Assembly: GCF_009725755.1 (NCBI RefSeq)
Contig: NZ_WNIJ01000001.1
Span: 124,001-188,000 of the forward strand
DNA from: Bombella sp. ESL0385
GTDB taxonomy: Bacteria; Pseudomonadota; Alphaproteobacteria; Acetobacterales; Acetobacteraceae
Direction: 5' to 3'
Length of the DNA stretch: 64,000 nt
The position numbers and the translations under genes were made by a program. Of the stretch, positions 37,758 to 46,449 are shown piece after piece. The notes beneath the pieces are model-generated. The model was not told the DNA's origin. It ran no database searches and saw nothing but the letters and a program-made list of their open reading frames with translations. How positions within the stretch are numbered: the stretch's first letter is position 1; every line of letters starts with the position of its first letter.

Positions 37758-38822
37758 ATGCGTCTGACCATCAAATCCCTGCCACGCTTGGGAGTGTGTG
37801 CGTATGTGCAAGCTATTATGTTGCTCATGCCCGCAACGGTATTATATGCAGCGGCAGCACAGGCGGAGGAGGTCGGTATAACAGGGGCTGGCTCTAGCTT
37901 TGCCGCGCCTATTTATCAGAGCTGGAGTGTACCTGCGGGGGCGCAAACGGGTGTAGATGTCAATTATCAGACCGTTGGCTCCAGCGCAGGGCAGGACCAA
38001 GTGATTGAGCGTACGGTGGATTTTGGGGCATCTGATAAGCCGATGAGTGCTGAGCGTTTAGCTAAGACGCATCTTTATCAATTCCCCACCGTGATGAGCG
38101 GCGTGGTATTGGTGGTCAATCTGCCGGGTGTGCCAGAGGGGCAATTACGGTTGGATGGCCCAACGATTGCCGCGCTTTATGATGGGCGCATCACAGATTG
38201 GGATGACCCGCGCATTAAAGCCCTCAACCCTGATATTACATTGCCTGATATGGGGGTTGTGGCCATTCATCGCGCTGATGGTGCGGGGACGAGTTACGTT
38301 TTTACTTCTTATCTCTCTGAGGTGTCTCCACAATGGAAGGAGAAAATCGGGGCTGGCACATTGGTGGAATGGGCCGGTGGAGCCGGGGCGCGGGGGAATG
38401 ATGGCATTGCGGCCCTTGTCCGTCAGACAGAGGGGAGCATTGGCTATGTGGAATATGCTTATGCGGCCCAAAATCACCTCGATATTGTGCAGTTAAAAAC
38501 ACATGAAGGGGCGTTTATCGCGCCATCTTTGCAGAGCTTTGTTGCTGCCGCCGCTGCTGCACATTGGGAAGCGAAGGAGCAGTTCGCCGTTAATTTGCTC
38601 GATCGCCCCGGTGTGGGGAGTTGGCCTATTGTCTCGGCTACTTATGTGCTTGTGCCAGAAGATGCCGTGGACCAGCCAGAGGGCCGGGCGGTGAAGCAGT
38701 TCTTCCAATGGGGGTTTGCCCATGGAGGGGAGATTAACGCCCAGCTTGGTTATGTTGGCTTGCCCAAAGAGGTTAGTGATGCGGTTTTATCGGGTTGGCC
38801 TTTGAGCGCAGCAAAGCGGTAA
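37758..38822 (+). CDS. pstS: Phosphate-binding periplasmic protein PstS
   Basis: 354 residues from the ATG at 37758, after GAGGGG; an in-frame GTG at 37740 is the alternative. A signal peptide ends near AQA. GAGSSFAAPIYQSW, the phosphate loop, then DFGASDKPMS and HRADGAGTSYVFTSYL are the family's binding motifs. It captures phosphate for the PstCAB transporter, but those genes are not adjacent. The last 50 bases overlap the 3' end of the opposite DUF2721 gene. Confidence 0.92.
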   Translation: MRLTIKSLPRLGVCAYVQAIMLLMPATVLYAAAAQAEEVGITGAGSSFAAPIYQSWSVPAGAQTGVDVNYQTVGSSAGQDQVIERTVDFGASDKPMSAERLAKTHLYQFPTVMSGVVLVVNLPGVPEGQLRLDGPTIAALYDGRITDWDDPRIKALNPDITLPDMGVVAIHRADGAGTSYVFTSYLSEVSPQWKEKIGAGTLVEWAGGAGARGNDGIAALVRQTEGSIGYVEYAYAAQNHLDIVQLKTHEGAFIAPSLQSFVAAAAAAHWEAKEQFAVNLLDRPGVGSWPIVSATYVLVPEDAVDQPEGRAVKQFFQWGFAHGGEINAQLGYVGLPKEVSDAVLSGWPLSAAKR

Positions 38823-39321
38823 GGAGGGAGACCTGCCCCTCATGCCGCAGCCCATGCCAGCTCAGGAGTGTATCGACCAAGAAGGCGAGCAGAGCTGCGA
38901 CCGTGCAGCTTAGGGCGGAGCCAAAGAGGGCCAACAGCCACAGGGATGTTGTGGCATCGCCCAAAGAGCCGACAAATAGCGCAATGGCCGCCCCGCAGGT
39001 GAGTGCCCCGCCAAGGCCATTGAGGATAATGGCAAGGTCTAGCACGACAATGCGGCGTGTGAGGCGTTTTTGGCGGATTTTTAGCCGTCTTGGTGTATCG
39101 TAGCTATATTGAGGCTCTTTTTCCGGCGGGGCTGCGAGGAGGCGGTTCACATTATCCAGATGGTCCGATACACGGGCCAGTCTTGTGTTGAAGATGTTGA
39201 TGAGGGTGCCAATACCGGAGAGCATAAAGACCGGGGTTAGAGCCATCTGAATCACATGGGCGGCATCATCGAGCGTGTTCATTTGCTGGCTGAGGAAGGG
39301 GAGCGTATCGGTTAGGGGCAT
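38773..39321 (-). CDS. DUF2721 membrane protein
   Basis: 182 residues from the ATG at 39321 (frame open to 39357). A hydrophobic N-terminal segment (FMLSGIGTLINIFNTRLARVSD) with the conserved asparagine-arginine pattern, a charged loop, and two further membrane segments fit DUF2721, a family of unknown function. The antiparallel overlap of 50 bases with pstS is longer than usual. It is probably monocistronic. Confidence 0.8.
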   Translation of the reverse strand: MPLTDTLPFLSQQMNTLDDAAHVIQMALTPVFMLSGIGTLINIFNTRLARVSDHLDNVNRLLAAPPEKEPQYSYDTPRRLKIRQKRLTRRIVVLDLAIILNGLGGALTCGAAIALFVGSLGDATTSLWLLALFGSALSCTVAALLAFLVDTLLSWHGLRHEGQVSLLTALLRSKANPIKPHH

Positions 39322-39417
39322 GGTCGGCCAGTTGCAGGCTATAGGGTTACAAGGCAAAGTCTTGCGGAGTGCGAATCGGCACTATCTGCTCTGGGGATGA
39401 TGCATGAGGGATGCTGG

Positions 39418-40281
39418 ATGAGCAACCGGGCTATGATGTGGTGGGGTGGTTTGCTAGCTTTTTGGGGCGTGGCGTTTTCTGCTTATGCGGAGGGGCGCGT
39501 GGCAGATGCTCTCCCACCGGCTTGCCCACCGCCTGCCCAGCAGGTGGAGCTTGCGTGCCAAAGCTGGACGGAGCTTGATGCTGCCTTCAAGCAAGGGGTG
39601 ATGACGGCCATTTTGCCCATAGGTGGGACGGAGCAGAGCGGGCCTTATATGGCGGTGGGTAAACATAATGTGCGGGCGCAGAGCCTTGCTGATGAGATTG
39701 CCCGCACGCTTGGCCATACGATGGTTGCCCCTGTTGTGGCGTATGTTCCAGAAGGGGGAACACAGCCACGTACAGGCCATATGCGTTTTGCGGGGACGTT
39801 ATCCATCCCGCCCTCTGTATTTGCAGGTCTTATCGAAGGGGCTGTGGAGAGTTTACGCACACAGGGCTTTAGGACCATTGTGTTGCTAGGAGATCATGGA
39901 GGGTATCAAACCCAGCTAGAGGGTTTAGCCCGTAAGGTGAATAAACGCTGGGCGGCAGAGGGGCAGTTAGCGCGTGTATTATATGTAGGGGCTTATTATG
40001 ATGTGATTGCCCAAGAGTACGCCCCTTATTTACGGCAGCATGGTTATGGTGTGGCTTTGGGGAAACATGCTGATATAAGTGATACGTCACTCATGCTTGC
40101 GGTGGACCCTTCCCTTGTGCGGGAGGGGCTTCTGAGGCAGGTTGGGAAACCAACGCCCGCTGATGGGGTCTATGGTGGGGACCCGCGGCAGGCAACGGCT
40201 GAACTTGGCCGGGTCGGCATAGCCATGCAGGTGCAGGCTGCTGTTAAGGCCATTTCTTCTTTTAACAGGAGGCACCCATGA
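39418..40281 (+). CDS. Secreted creatininase-like protein
   Basis: 287 residues from the ATG at 39418, after GAGGG. A hydrophobic signal segment ends near SAYAEG, so the protein should be periplasmic. It has the creatininase fold marks ILPIGGTEQSGPYMAVGKHN and LLGDHGGYQ. In creatininases the first motif is usually E-Q-H-G-x-H; here it reads E-Q-S-G-P-Y, so two of the expected metal-binding histidines are absent. I infer an amidohydrolase-like enzyme with changed metal binding or a non-catalytic relative. It overlaps the next gene by four bases, implying a shared function. Confidence 0.75.
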   Translation: MSNRAMMWWGGLLAFWGVAFSAYAEGRVADALPPACPPPAQQVELACQSWTELDAAFKQGVMTAILPIGGTEQSGPYMAVGKHNVRAQSLADEIARTLGHTMVAPVVAYVPEGGTQPRTGHMRFAGTLSIPPSVFAGLIEGAVESLRTQGFRTIVLLGDHGGYQTQLEGLARKVNKRWAAEGQLARVLYVGAYYDVIAQEYAPYLRQHGYGVALGKHADISDTSLMLAVDPSLVREGLLRQVGKPTPADGVYGGDPRQATAELGRVGIAMQVQAAVKAISSFNRRHP

Positions 40282-41561
40282 GGCTTAAAGTTTCTTTTCT
40301 TACAATGGGGGCGTTGTTGATGGCCGGGGCAGCTTATGCCCAGCAACCAACACCCCATCCAGACCCAGAAGATGACCCGATTGTTGCTGAGTCTCCTAAG
40401 CCGTTTTCTGATTCTACACCGCCAGCCGCCAAAGCCGCTGCACCTTCTACGATGGGTGAGGCTGTAAAGCCTGTTGCTTCTGCGGTGGAGACAATCCCCG
40501 GCATGCCGCCTGTGCCAGATGCGCATAATATCTATAGCGAGGCTAGCGGGCCGGATAAGATTTCACCCGCCATTGCGCAGGACCCGGAGCGCATTTATGT
40601 GCCGAATTTGCGGGGTAATAGCGTCTCGGTGATTGACCCTAAGACCTATAAAGTCGTGGATACCTTCCCCGTTGGGCGGTCCCCACAACATGTTGTGCCC
40701 TCATGGGATTTGCGGACCTTATGGGTGACGAATAATAGTGAAGGCCATACGGATGGCTCCCTCACCCCGATCGACCCACATACAGGCAAGCCCGGTAAGG
40801 CTGTCGCGGTGGATGACCCTTACAATATGTACTTCACTCCCGATGGGCAGAATGCCATCGTTGTGGCAGAGGCACATCGCCGGTTGGACTTCCGTGACCC
40901 CCATACAATGGCCCTTAAAGGCTCGGTTGAAGCCCCGCTTTGTGAGGGGATTAACCATGCGGCTTTCTCTGCTGATGGGCGTTATGCCATTTTTACATGT
41001 GAGTTCGGGCGGTATTTGGCGAAGGTCGATACGGTCAATCGTAAGCTTTTAGGGATGTTGAAGCTCTCTAAAGGCGGGATGCCGCAAGATGTGCTTGCTG
41101 CACCAGATGGGCATAAGTTCTATATTGCTGATATGCACGCCGATGGTGTGTTCATCATTGATGGTGATAGCTTTAAAGAGACAGGCTTCATCCCCACAGG
41201 GTTAGGGACGCATGGGCTGTATCCAAGCCGGGATGCTAAATTGCTTTATGTGGCGAACCGTGGGTCTCATATGGTTCATGGGCCGCGCCATAGCAAAGGG
41301 AGTGTCTCGGTTGTGGATGTCGCGACCGATAAAGTGTTAAAGACATGGCCCATCCCCGGCGGTGGTAGCCCCGATATGGGCAATGTGAGTGCTGATGGTA
41401 AGACATTATGGCTCTCTGGCCGGTTTGATGATGTCGTTTATGCGATTGATACCCAAACCGGGGCGATGAAAAGCATCCCTGTAGGGGCAGAGCCTCATGG
41501 CTTGACTGTCTGGCCACAGCCGGGCCGTTACAGCATCGGCCATACGGGCATTATGCGTTAA
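40278..41561 (+). CDS. Secreted YncE-type beta-propeller
   Basis: 427 residues with a signal peptide ending near AYA, then a Pro/Ala-rich linker to about residue 80. The rest is a seven-bladed propeller: repeats such as YVPNLRGNSVSVID, LWVTNNSEG, FYIADMHADGVFIID and LYVANRGSHMV match the YncE/cytochrome d1-like superfamily. No CxxCH haem motif is present, so it is not a cytochrome. Translation is coupled to the creatininase-like gene upstream (four-base overlap), and a terminator follows. The pair probably works together in the periplasm on an unknown substrate. Confidence 0.8.
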   Translation: MRLKVSFLTMGALLMAGAAYAQQPTPHPDPEDDPIVAESPKPFSDSTPPAAKAAAPSTMGEAVKPVASAVETIPGMPPVPDAHNIYSEASGPDKISPAIAQDPERIYVPNLRGNSVSVIDPKTYKVVDTFPVGRSPQHVVPSWDLRTLWVTNNSEGHTDGSLTPIDPHTGKPGKAVAVDDPYNMYFTPDGQNAIVVAEAHRRLDFRDPHTMALKGSVEAPLCEGINHAAFSADGRYAIFTCEFGRYLAKVDTVNRKLLGMLKLSKGGMPQDVLAAPDGHKFYIADMHADGVFIIDGDSFKETGFIPTGLGTHGLYPSRDAKLLYVANRGSHMVHGPRHSKGSVSVVDVATDKVLKTWPIPGGGSPDMGNVSADGKTLWLSGRFDDVVYAIDTQTGAMKSIPVGAEPHGLTVWPQPGRYSIGHTGIMR

Positions 41562-41593
41562 TTGGCTGGAAGCTTATAAGGCATGTAAAAGGG

Positions 41594-41619
41594 AAAAGGG
41601 GGCTTCGGCTCCCTTTTTT
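41594..41619 (+). terminator. Rho-independent terminator
   Basis: A ten-pair stem (one G-U pair) with a TTCG tetraloop ends in T6, 32 bases after the propeller gene stop. Confidence 0.88.
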
Positions 41620-41641
41620 CATCATAGCGCGCAGGGAGGGC

Positions 41642-43816
41642 ATGATGAGGTTACTGCGTTTGGAGGCAGTGTGGGGCAGTGTGATGGCCTATATGGGGCT
41701 ATTATGCCTCATGGGGGTGATGGCATTATCGCAGGCTGATGCTGCTGAGAGTACGCCGGTTGTGACCTCCCATACACGCGCAAGCCTTGTAAGCGCGGTG
41801 GATGCTCTACCCAATGGGACGGCATCACAGCCCGATAAAACGGGTGCAGAGCTGTTATTAGGGTTGCGCCTTCAATTACAACCGGGATGGCACAGCTATT
41901 GGCAAAACCCCGGTGATGCGGGGGAGCCGACACATATTCGCATCACCATCAGCGGGGCGCGCAGCGGGGTGGGGGAGCAAATAGAATGGCCCGTGCCAGA
42001 GCGTCTCTCCGAGGGTGAATTGATGGCCTATGGCTATCGGGGGGATGTGCTTCTTCCCGTTAAAGTGCCGTTAGAAGGGCAAGGCAATGGGGTGGTGCAG
42101 ATAACCGCGCAGGCGGATTGGCTTGTTTGTGCTGATATTTGCATCCCCGAAAGCGGGCACTTCACCCTTACTTTGCCCGCGCGTGAGGCAGCTACAACAC
42201 CTCCAAGTGCTGAGGCAGAATTGTTCCGCAAGGCGGAGGCGGAATTGCCGCAGCCTTCTCCCTTTACGGCGTCTATCACAGCGGAAGGACGGCTTGTTCT
42301 GCACGGGGCGGGACTAGCGTCTGATACGGTGCGGCAAGCGTGGTTTTTGCCTTTAGAGGGCGGCGTTATCGCCCATGCCGCCCCGCAGGCTGTGACGGTT
42401 GAGCCGGGTTATGTGCAGATTCAACTCAAGCCAGATGCGTATGCGCAGCCGCCTTTTTGGCAGAAGTCTTTGGCAGGCGTGGTTGTGTTGGTGGATGGGG
42501 CAGGCAATCGCTCTGCTATACATATTACAGCCATGCCGTCCCCTCACGATGTCAGGCAGAAGGCGGGGCAGAGCGTCTTTGGAGTGTTGCTCGCAGCCTT
42601 TTTAGGCGGGATGATTTTAAACCTCATGCCATGTGTGTTTCCTGTCTTGGCGATGAAGATTGTCTCTTTTGCCGCAATGGGTGGGGTAGAATGGCGCAGC
42701 CGTGTGCAGAGTGCCACATGGTATGGCCTCGGTGTTATGGGCAGTTTTGTGGCCTTTGGCATAGGGATGATGGCTCTACGCTATGGGGGAGCTACGCTGG
42801 GATGGGGCTTTCAGTTTCAATCCCCGGCCTTTGTGGTGGGGATGGGATGGCTCTTATTTCTTATGGCTCTGACCTTAGGGGGCGTATTTCACATTACAGG
42901 GGGGCGGTTGGTCGGGATGGCTGGCCAAAGGATGGCAGGGCATGGCCCGGTTAGGGAGCTGCTTACAGGTTTATTAGCCGTCATTGTGGCAACGCCTTGC
43001 ACGGCCCCTTTTATGGGGGTGGCGATTGCAGCGGCCTTTAATGGGCCTGTTTGGATGGGAGGGGTCATCTTCCTCATGCTGGGGGCGGGGTTGGCCCTGC
43101 CCTATGTTATGTTGGCTCTTATGCCGGGGGTGGCAGGTTATATTCCGCGCCCTGGCCCGTGGATGGAGCGGGTAAAGCAAGGGTTGGCGTTCCCCCTTTT
43201 TGCAAGTTTTGTGTGGTTATTATGGGTCGCTGTGCAGCAAAGCGGGCCAGATATAGTGGTCGTTATGGGGGGCGGGGCTGTGTTGCTCGGCTTAGGCGGC
43301 TGGTTTTATGGCCTTGCCCAACAGGCCGCTATGACCAGCCGTACGCCGCGTTTTATGTGGTTCTGCCGTGGGGTGGCGATTTTATGCCTGTTATTATGTG
43401 CGCTGGGCCTGATGCAGGTGGGGACGCACGCCCGTGATGTTGCGCAAAAAAATGCCCCTTCCTTTATAGAGCCATTCTCTGAAAAACGCTTGGCAGCCTT
43501 ACGCGCAGCAGGGCGGCCTGTTTTTGTGGATATGACCGCCTCATGGTGCATCACATGCATGGTAAATGAGCGTGTGGCGTTAGATGTCCCCTCTGTTCAG
43601 CAGGCTTTTCATGAGCATGGTGTGACGTTATTGCGGGGGGATTGGACGCAGCATGATGAGGCGATAACGGCCTTCCTTCGTGCGCATGGGCGTGAGGGCG
43701 TGCCTTTTTATCTCTACCTTTCCCCACAGGGGAAAGAGGTGCTTTTGCCACAGATATTAACGCCGACCCTCGTGCAGCAGATAATTGGTGAGACGCCTTT
43801 TAAAGCAGAACAATAA
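41642..43816 (+). CDS. Thiol:disulfide interchange protein, DsbD/ScsB type
   Basis: 724 residues: a signal segment to about residue 34 (QADAAES), an N-terminal periplasmic domain with a VCADIC cysteine pair, eight or so membrane segments with the cysteines in MPCVFPVLAMK and TPCTAPFMG, and a C-terminal thioredoxin-like domain with CITCMVNE. These three cysteine pairs carry electrons from cytoplasmic thioredoxin to periplasmic targets. The length and the large N-terminal domain resemble ScsB, which is linked to copper stress, more than classical DsbD. It sits before the polyketide cluster, about 120 bases upstream, and is probably not part of it. Confidence 0.88.
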   Translation: MMRLLRLEAVWGSVMAYMGLLCLMGVMALSQADAAESTPVVTSHTRASLVSAVDALPNGTASQPDKTGAELLLGLRLQLQPGWHSYWQNPGDAGEPTHIRITISGARSGVGEQIEWPVPERLSEGELMAYGYRGDVLLPVKVPLEGQGNGVVQITAQADWLVCADICIPESGHFTLTLPAREAATTPPSAEAELFRKAEAELPQPSPFTASITAEGRLVLHGAGLASDTVRQAWFLPLEGGVIAHAAPQAVTVEPGYVQIQLKPDAYAQPPFWQKSLAGVVVLVDGAGNRSAIHITAMPSPHDVRQKAGQSVFGVLLAAFLGGMILNLMPCVFPVLAMKIVSFAAMGGVEWRSRVQSATWYGLGVMGSFVAFGIGMMALRYGGATLGWGFQFQSPAFVVGMGWLLFLMALTLGGVFHITGGRLVGMAGQRMAGHGPVRELLTGLLAVIVATPCTAPFMGVAIAAAFNGPVWMGGVIFLMLGAGLALPYVMLALMPGVAGYIPRPGPWMERVKQGLAFPLFASFVWLLWVAVQQSGPDIVVVMGGGAVLLGLGGWFYGLAQQAAMTSRTPRFMWFCRGVAILCLLLCALGLMQVGTHARDVAQKNAPSFIEPFSEKRLAALRAAGRPVFVDMTASWCITCMVNERVALDVPSVQQAFHEHGVTLLRGDWTQHDEAITAFLRAHGREGVPFYLYLSPQGKEVLLPQILTPTLVQQIIGETPFKAEQ

Positions 43817-43935
43817 GGCTGCCTACTGGCTTCCCCCCTTCACTTTATGTTAATGAATAAGCCGGGTTGTGTTAATGAAGATTTTACGGTTTGCGTGCTT
43901 AATGCATGAGCGAATAAAAATGGGGGAGCCCGTTT

Positions 43936-44901
43936 GTGGGGCGTATTATATTTTTAAACTGTTTCCCGCGTGATTGTATCACTGGTGGGGTTAAGACGAC
44001 TTATCGTCACGCGCTTTTATTGCGCCGTGCGGGGTTTGAGGTGCAGGTCATGCAGCCTGATGGCCCACCTTCATGGTTGGACCGTGAGATGGCGGCTTTG
44101 ATATGCTCAGATGTGACGAACTTAACAGCGAATGATTTGATTGTTTTCCCTGAAACATTGAATGGCTGGTACAGTAAGATGATTCGTGCCCCTTTGCAGG
44201 GGAAGAAAGTTATTTTCTGTCAAAATCCTTATTACTTTTTCACCTATGGGCCATCAAAGCAGAATCTGAAGGAATGGGGGGTACAGTATATTCTCTCCCC
44301 CGGCGCGTATTGCACCCGCATGATTCAGTCTGTTTTAGGGGTGGATAATGTGCTGATAACCCCACCCGTTGTGGATGGGACGCTTTTTACCCCACAGCCT
44401 AAGTCGCTGCAGATTGTAGTGTCTTATAGGAAATGGGTTGGGCAGGAAAATGTGGTGGATTATGCGGGATTAATGCGTGAGATGTTGCACTTAAAATATC
44501 CACAATTTACCCATATTTCTTGGATAGCTTTGCAGAATAATAGCGAGGCAGAAACAGCGGACATTATGGGGAGGTCTGCCATTGTTCTCTCCCTTGGACG
44601 TTTGGAATCCTTGGGGATTACGGCTTTGGAGGCCATGGCTGCTGGGTGTTGTGTTGTGGGGTATCATGGTGGTGGTGGAATTGATTACGCTACAGCCCAG
44701 AATGGCTTTTGGCATTCGCCAGAAGATGTTGAGGGCGTGGTTGATTCTTTGGCGCGTGCCATAACGGGGTTTTCTTCAGGGGATCCATTATTGCCTAAGA
44801 TGCTGGAGGCTGGCCATAGAGCAGCGCAGGCTTATGCGCCGGAGCGCGTTAGTGCCACCCTTAAACAAGTTTATAGCCAATTACTTAATGCGGGTGAGTG
44901 A
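43936..44901 (+). CDS. Glycosyltransferase, GT4-like (first gene of the polyketide cluster)
   Basis: 321 residues from a GTG at 43936 with GGGGGAG upstream. The N-terminal TGGVKTTYRHALLLRRAGFEV and the C-terminal ALEAMAAGCCVVGY with the acidic LGRLESLGITALEA pattern (E-x7-E) mark a GT-B retaining enzyme of the GT4 type. It is shorter than usual (about 370). No signal or membrane segment is seen. It is followed after 42 bases by the degenerate ANL gene and then by the polyketide synthase, so I infer that it adds sugar to a lipid made by the cluster. The sugar cannot be named. Confidence 0.75.
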   Translation: MGRIIFLNCFPRDCITGGVKTTYRHALLLRRAGFEVQVMQPDGPPSWLDREMAALICSDVTNLTANDLIVFPETLNGWYSKMIRAPLQGKKVIFCQNPYYFFTYGPSKQNLKEWGVQYILSPGAYCTRMIQSVLGVDNVLITPPVVDGTLFTPQPKSLQIVVSYRKWVGQENVVDYAGLMREMLHLKYPQFTHISWIALQNNSEAETADIMGRSAIVLSLGRLESLGITALEAMAAGCCVVGYHGGGGIDYATAQNGFWHSPEDVEGVVDSLARAITGFSSGDPLLPKMLEAGHRAAQAYAPERVSATLKQVYSQLLNAGE

Positions 44902-44943
44902 AGGTGCATCATTTAGCACCGTGCCGAGGAGATATTTAACCAC

Positions 44944-46449
44944 ATGCTAGACCGGTTTATAGCTTATAATGCACGCCATAATGGGGGCGATATTGCTTTT
45001 GGGAGTTTGGCGCGCCAGCAAACCTATGCACAGTTAGAGGCGATTGTAAGCCGGTTAGCGCGTGCATTAGAAGGGCTGCGTGATTTGGCCCCGCGCCGGG
45101 TGGCTGTGCAATGTAGTGATAGCTGGCGGCATTGGGCGTTAACGCTAGCCCTAGGGCGGCTTGGTCTGGCTTCAGCCTCTTTATCGAAGGGGGATGTCTC
45201 GGAGGAGGATTTAGCCATTCTCCAGCCGGAGATTATTATCATTCATGGGATGGGGTGTATGCCCCCCGGCGAGGGGCGGCTGGTCTTGGATGAAGCATGG
45301 TTTGAGCGTGTGTTGGAGGGGGTAGAGGGTGATGATGCCTCTAACTATTACCCGCCTGTTCCTGTTGAGCCTTCCACGCCATGTCGGGCTGCTTTGGCCA
45401 ATGGGACGGATCGCAATATCCATCTGATAGAGCTTAGCTTTGCGGAGCTGGAGGCAGAGCTTCATCGTTTTATCTATCATGATATGGTGGAGTTCTTTGT
45501 GCGTAAAGCGCGTACAGCGCGGCATGTGAGCAGCAAGCCGAATCTTTTATGCTCTATTGGCCCACAATCTTTGAGTGGCTTCCTTATGGCTGGGGCGGCT
45601 TTGGCCGCAGGGACAACGGTACGCAGTAGTGATTCCCAAAATATTGCCACAGAGATGATGCAAGCAGCGGAAATGCTGTTGGTTCTCACTCCGGCTCATT
45701 TGGAGCATGTTTTAAAAGCTCTTCCGCCAGCTAGTCGGGCGATGAGCCATATTCATTTGCGTGTTGTTGGGGCGGGCTTGCCGCAAAAAACATTGGAGCA
45801 AACGCAGGAGCGTTTCACCCCGCATGTGCAGATTGTTTATGGCACGGATGAGACTGGGGTTGTGGCCGCTATCCCCGCAGAAAAGCGGCAAAGTGAGGAG
45901 AGTGTTGGTTTGCCTCTCCCGTGGGTTGATATAGAGGCCGTTGATGCTGAGGGGCGGAGATGTCCCGCTGGGGAGGTAGGTTATATTCGTATCCGTAGTG
46001 AGAGTGTGCATCCTTATAAGGAGGAAAATCCTGTAGGGGGTGCGCGTTTTCATGAAGGGTGGTTTTACCCGGGGGATCGTGGTGCCATCTCAACAACAGG
46101 GGAGGTGCATCTCCATGGCCGGGCCGATGCGTTGATAAATGTGGGTGGAGCGAAGTTTGACCTCGGTGTTGTTGAGGAGATTCTTCTTACAGAGCCACGC
46201 ATTAAAGAGGCAGGCGTATTCATGCTGGAGGACCGCCAGGGTGTAGAGCGGTGCTATGCTGCGATTGTCTCGACTGAAACATTTGATGAACAAGCCCTTT
46301 CCGTCAAATTACGGCAGCGTTATGCCGCTTTGCCCCCTGTGACGATGATTTGGGTGCCAGAAATCCCACGCACAACGGAAGGTCATGTGGAGAGAGAGCG
46401 GCTACGGGCTATGTTGAAGGACTATATCCAGCATAAGTTAGAGCGGTGA
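44944..46449 (+). CDS. ANL-superfamily (AMP-ligase-like) protein with degenerate active site
   Basis: 501 residues. The C-terminal half is recognisable as an adenylate-forming enzyme: YGTDETG (motif A5), GWFYPGDRG (A7) and GRADALINVGGAKF (A8). The P-loop, normally (S/T)SGTTGxPK, instead reads ANGTDRNIH near residue 153, so the second Gly and the Lys are lost. The catalytic lysine of motif A10 is replaced by His (PRTTEGHVER). Adenylation is therefore unlikely, and a scaffold, acyl-transfer or regulatory role may be more probable. It overlaps the PKS start by four bases, suggesting a stoichiometric partner of the PKS. Confidence 0.75.
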   Translation: MLDRFIAYNARHNGGDIAFGSLARQQTYAQLEAIVSRLARALEGLRDLAPRRVAVQCSDSWRHWALTLALGRLGLASASLSKGDVSEEDLAILQPEIIIIHGMGCMPPGEGRLVLDEAWFERVLEGVEGDDASNYYPPVPVEPSTPCRAALANGTDRNIHLIELSFAELEAELHRFIYHDMVEFFVRKARTARHVSSKPNLLCSIGPQSLSGFLMAGAALAAGTTVRSSDSQNIATEMMQAAEMLLVLTPAHLEHVLKALPPASRAMSHIHLRVVGAGLPQKTLEQTQERFTPHVQIVYGTDETGVVAAIPAEKRQSEESVGLPLPWVDIEAVDAEGRRCPAGEVGYIRIRSESVHPYKEENPVGGARFHEGWFYPGDRGAISTTGEVHLHGRADALINVGGAKFDLGVVEEILLTEPRIKEAGVFMLEDRQGVERCYAAIVSTETFDEQALSVKLRQRYAALPPVTMIWVPEIPRTTEGHVERERLRAMLKDYIQHKLER

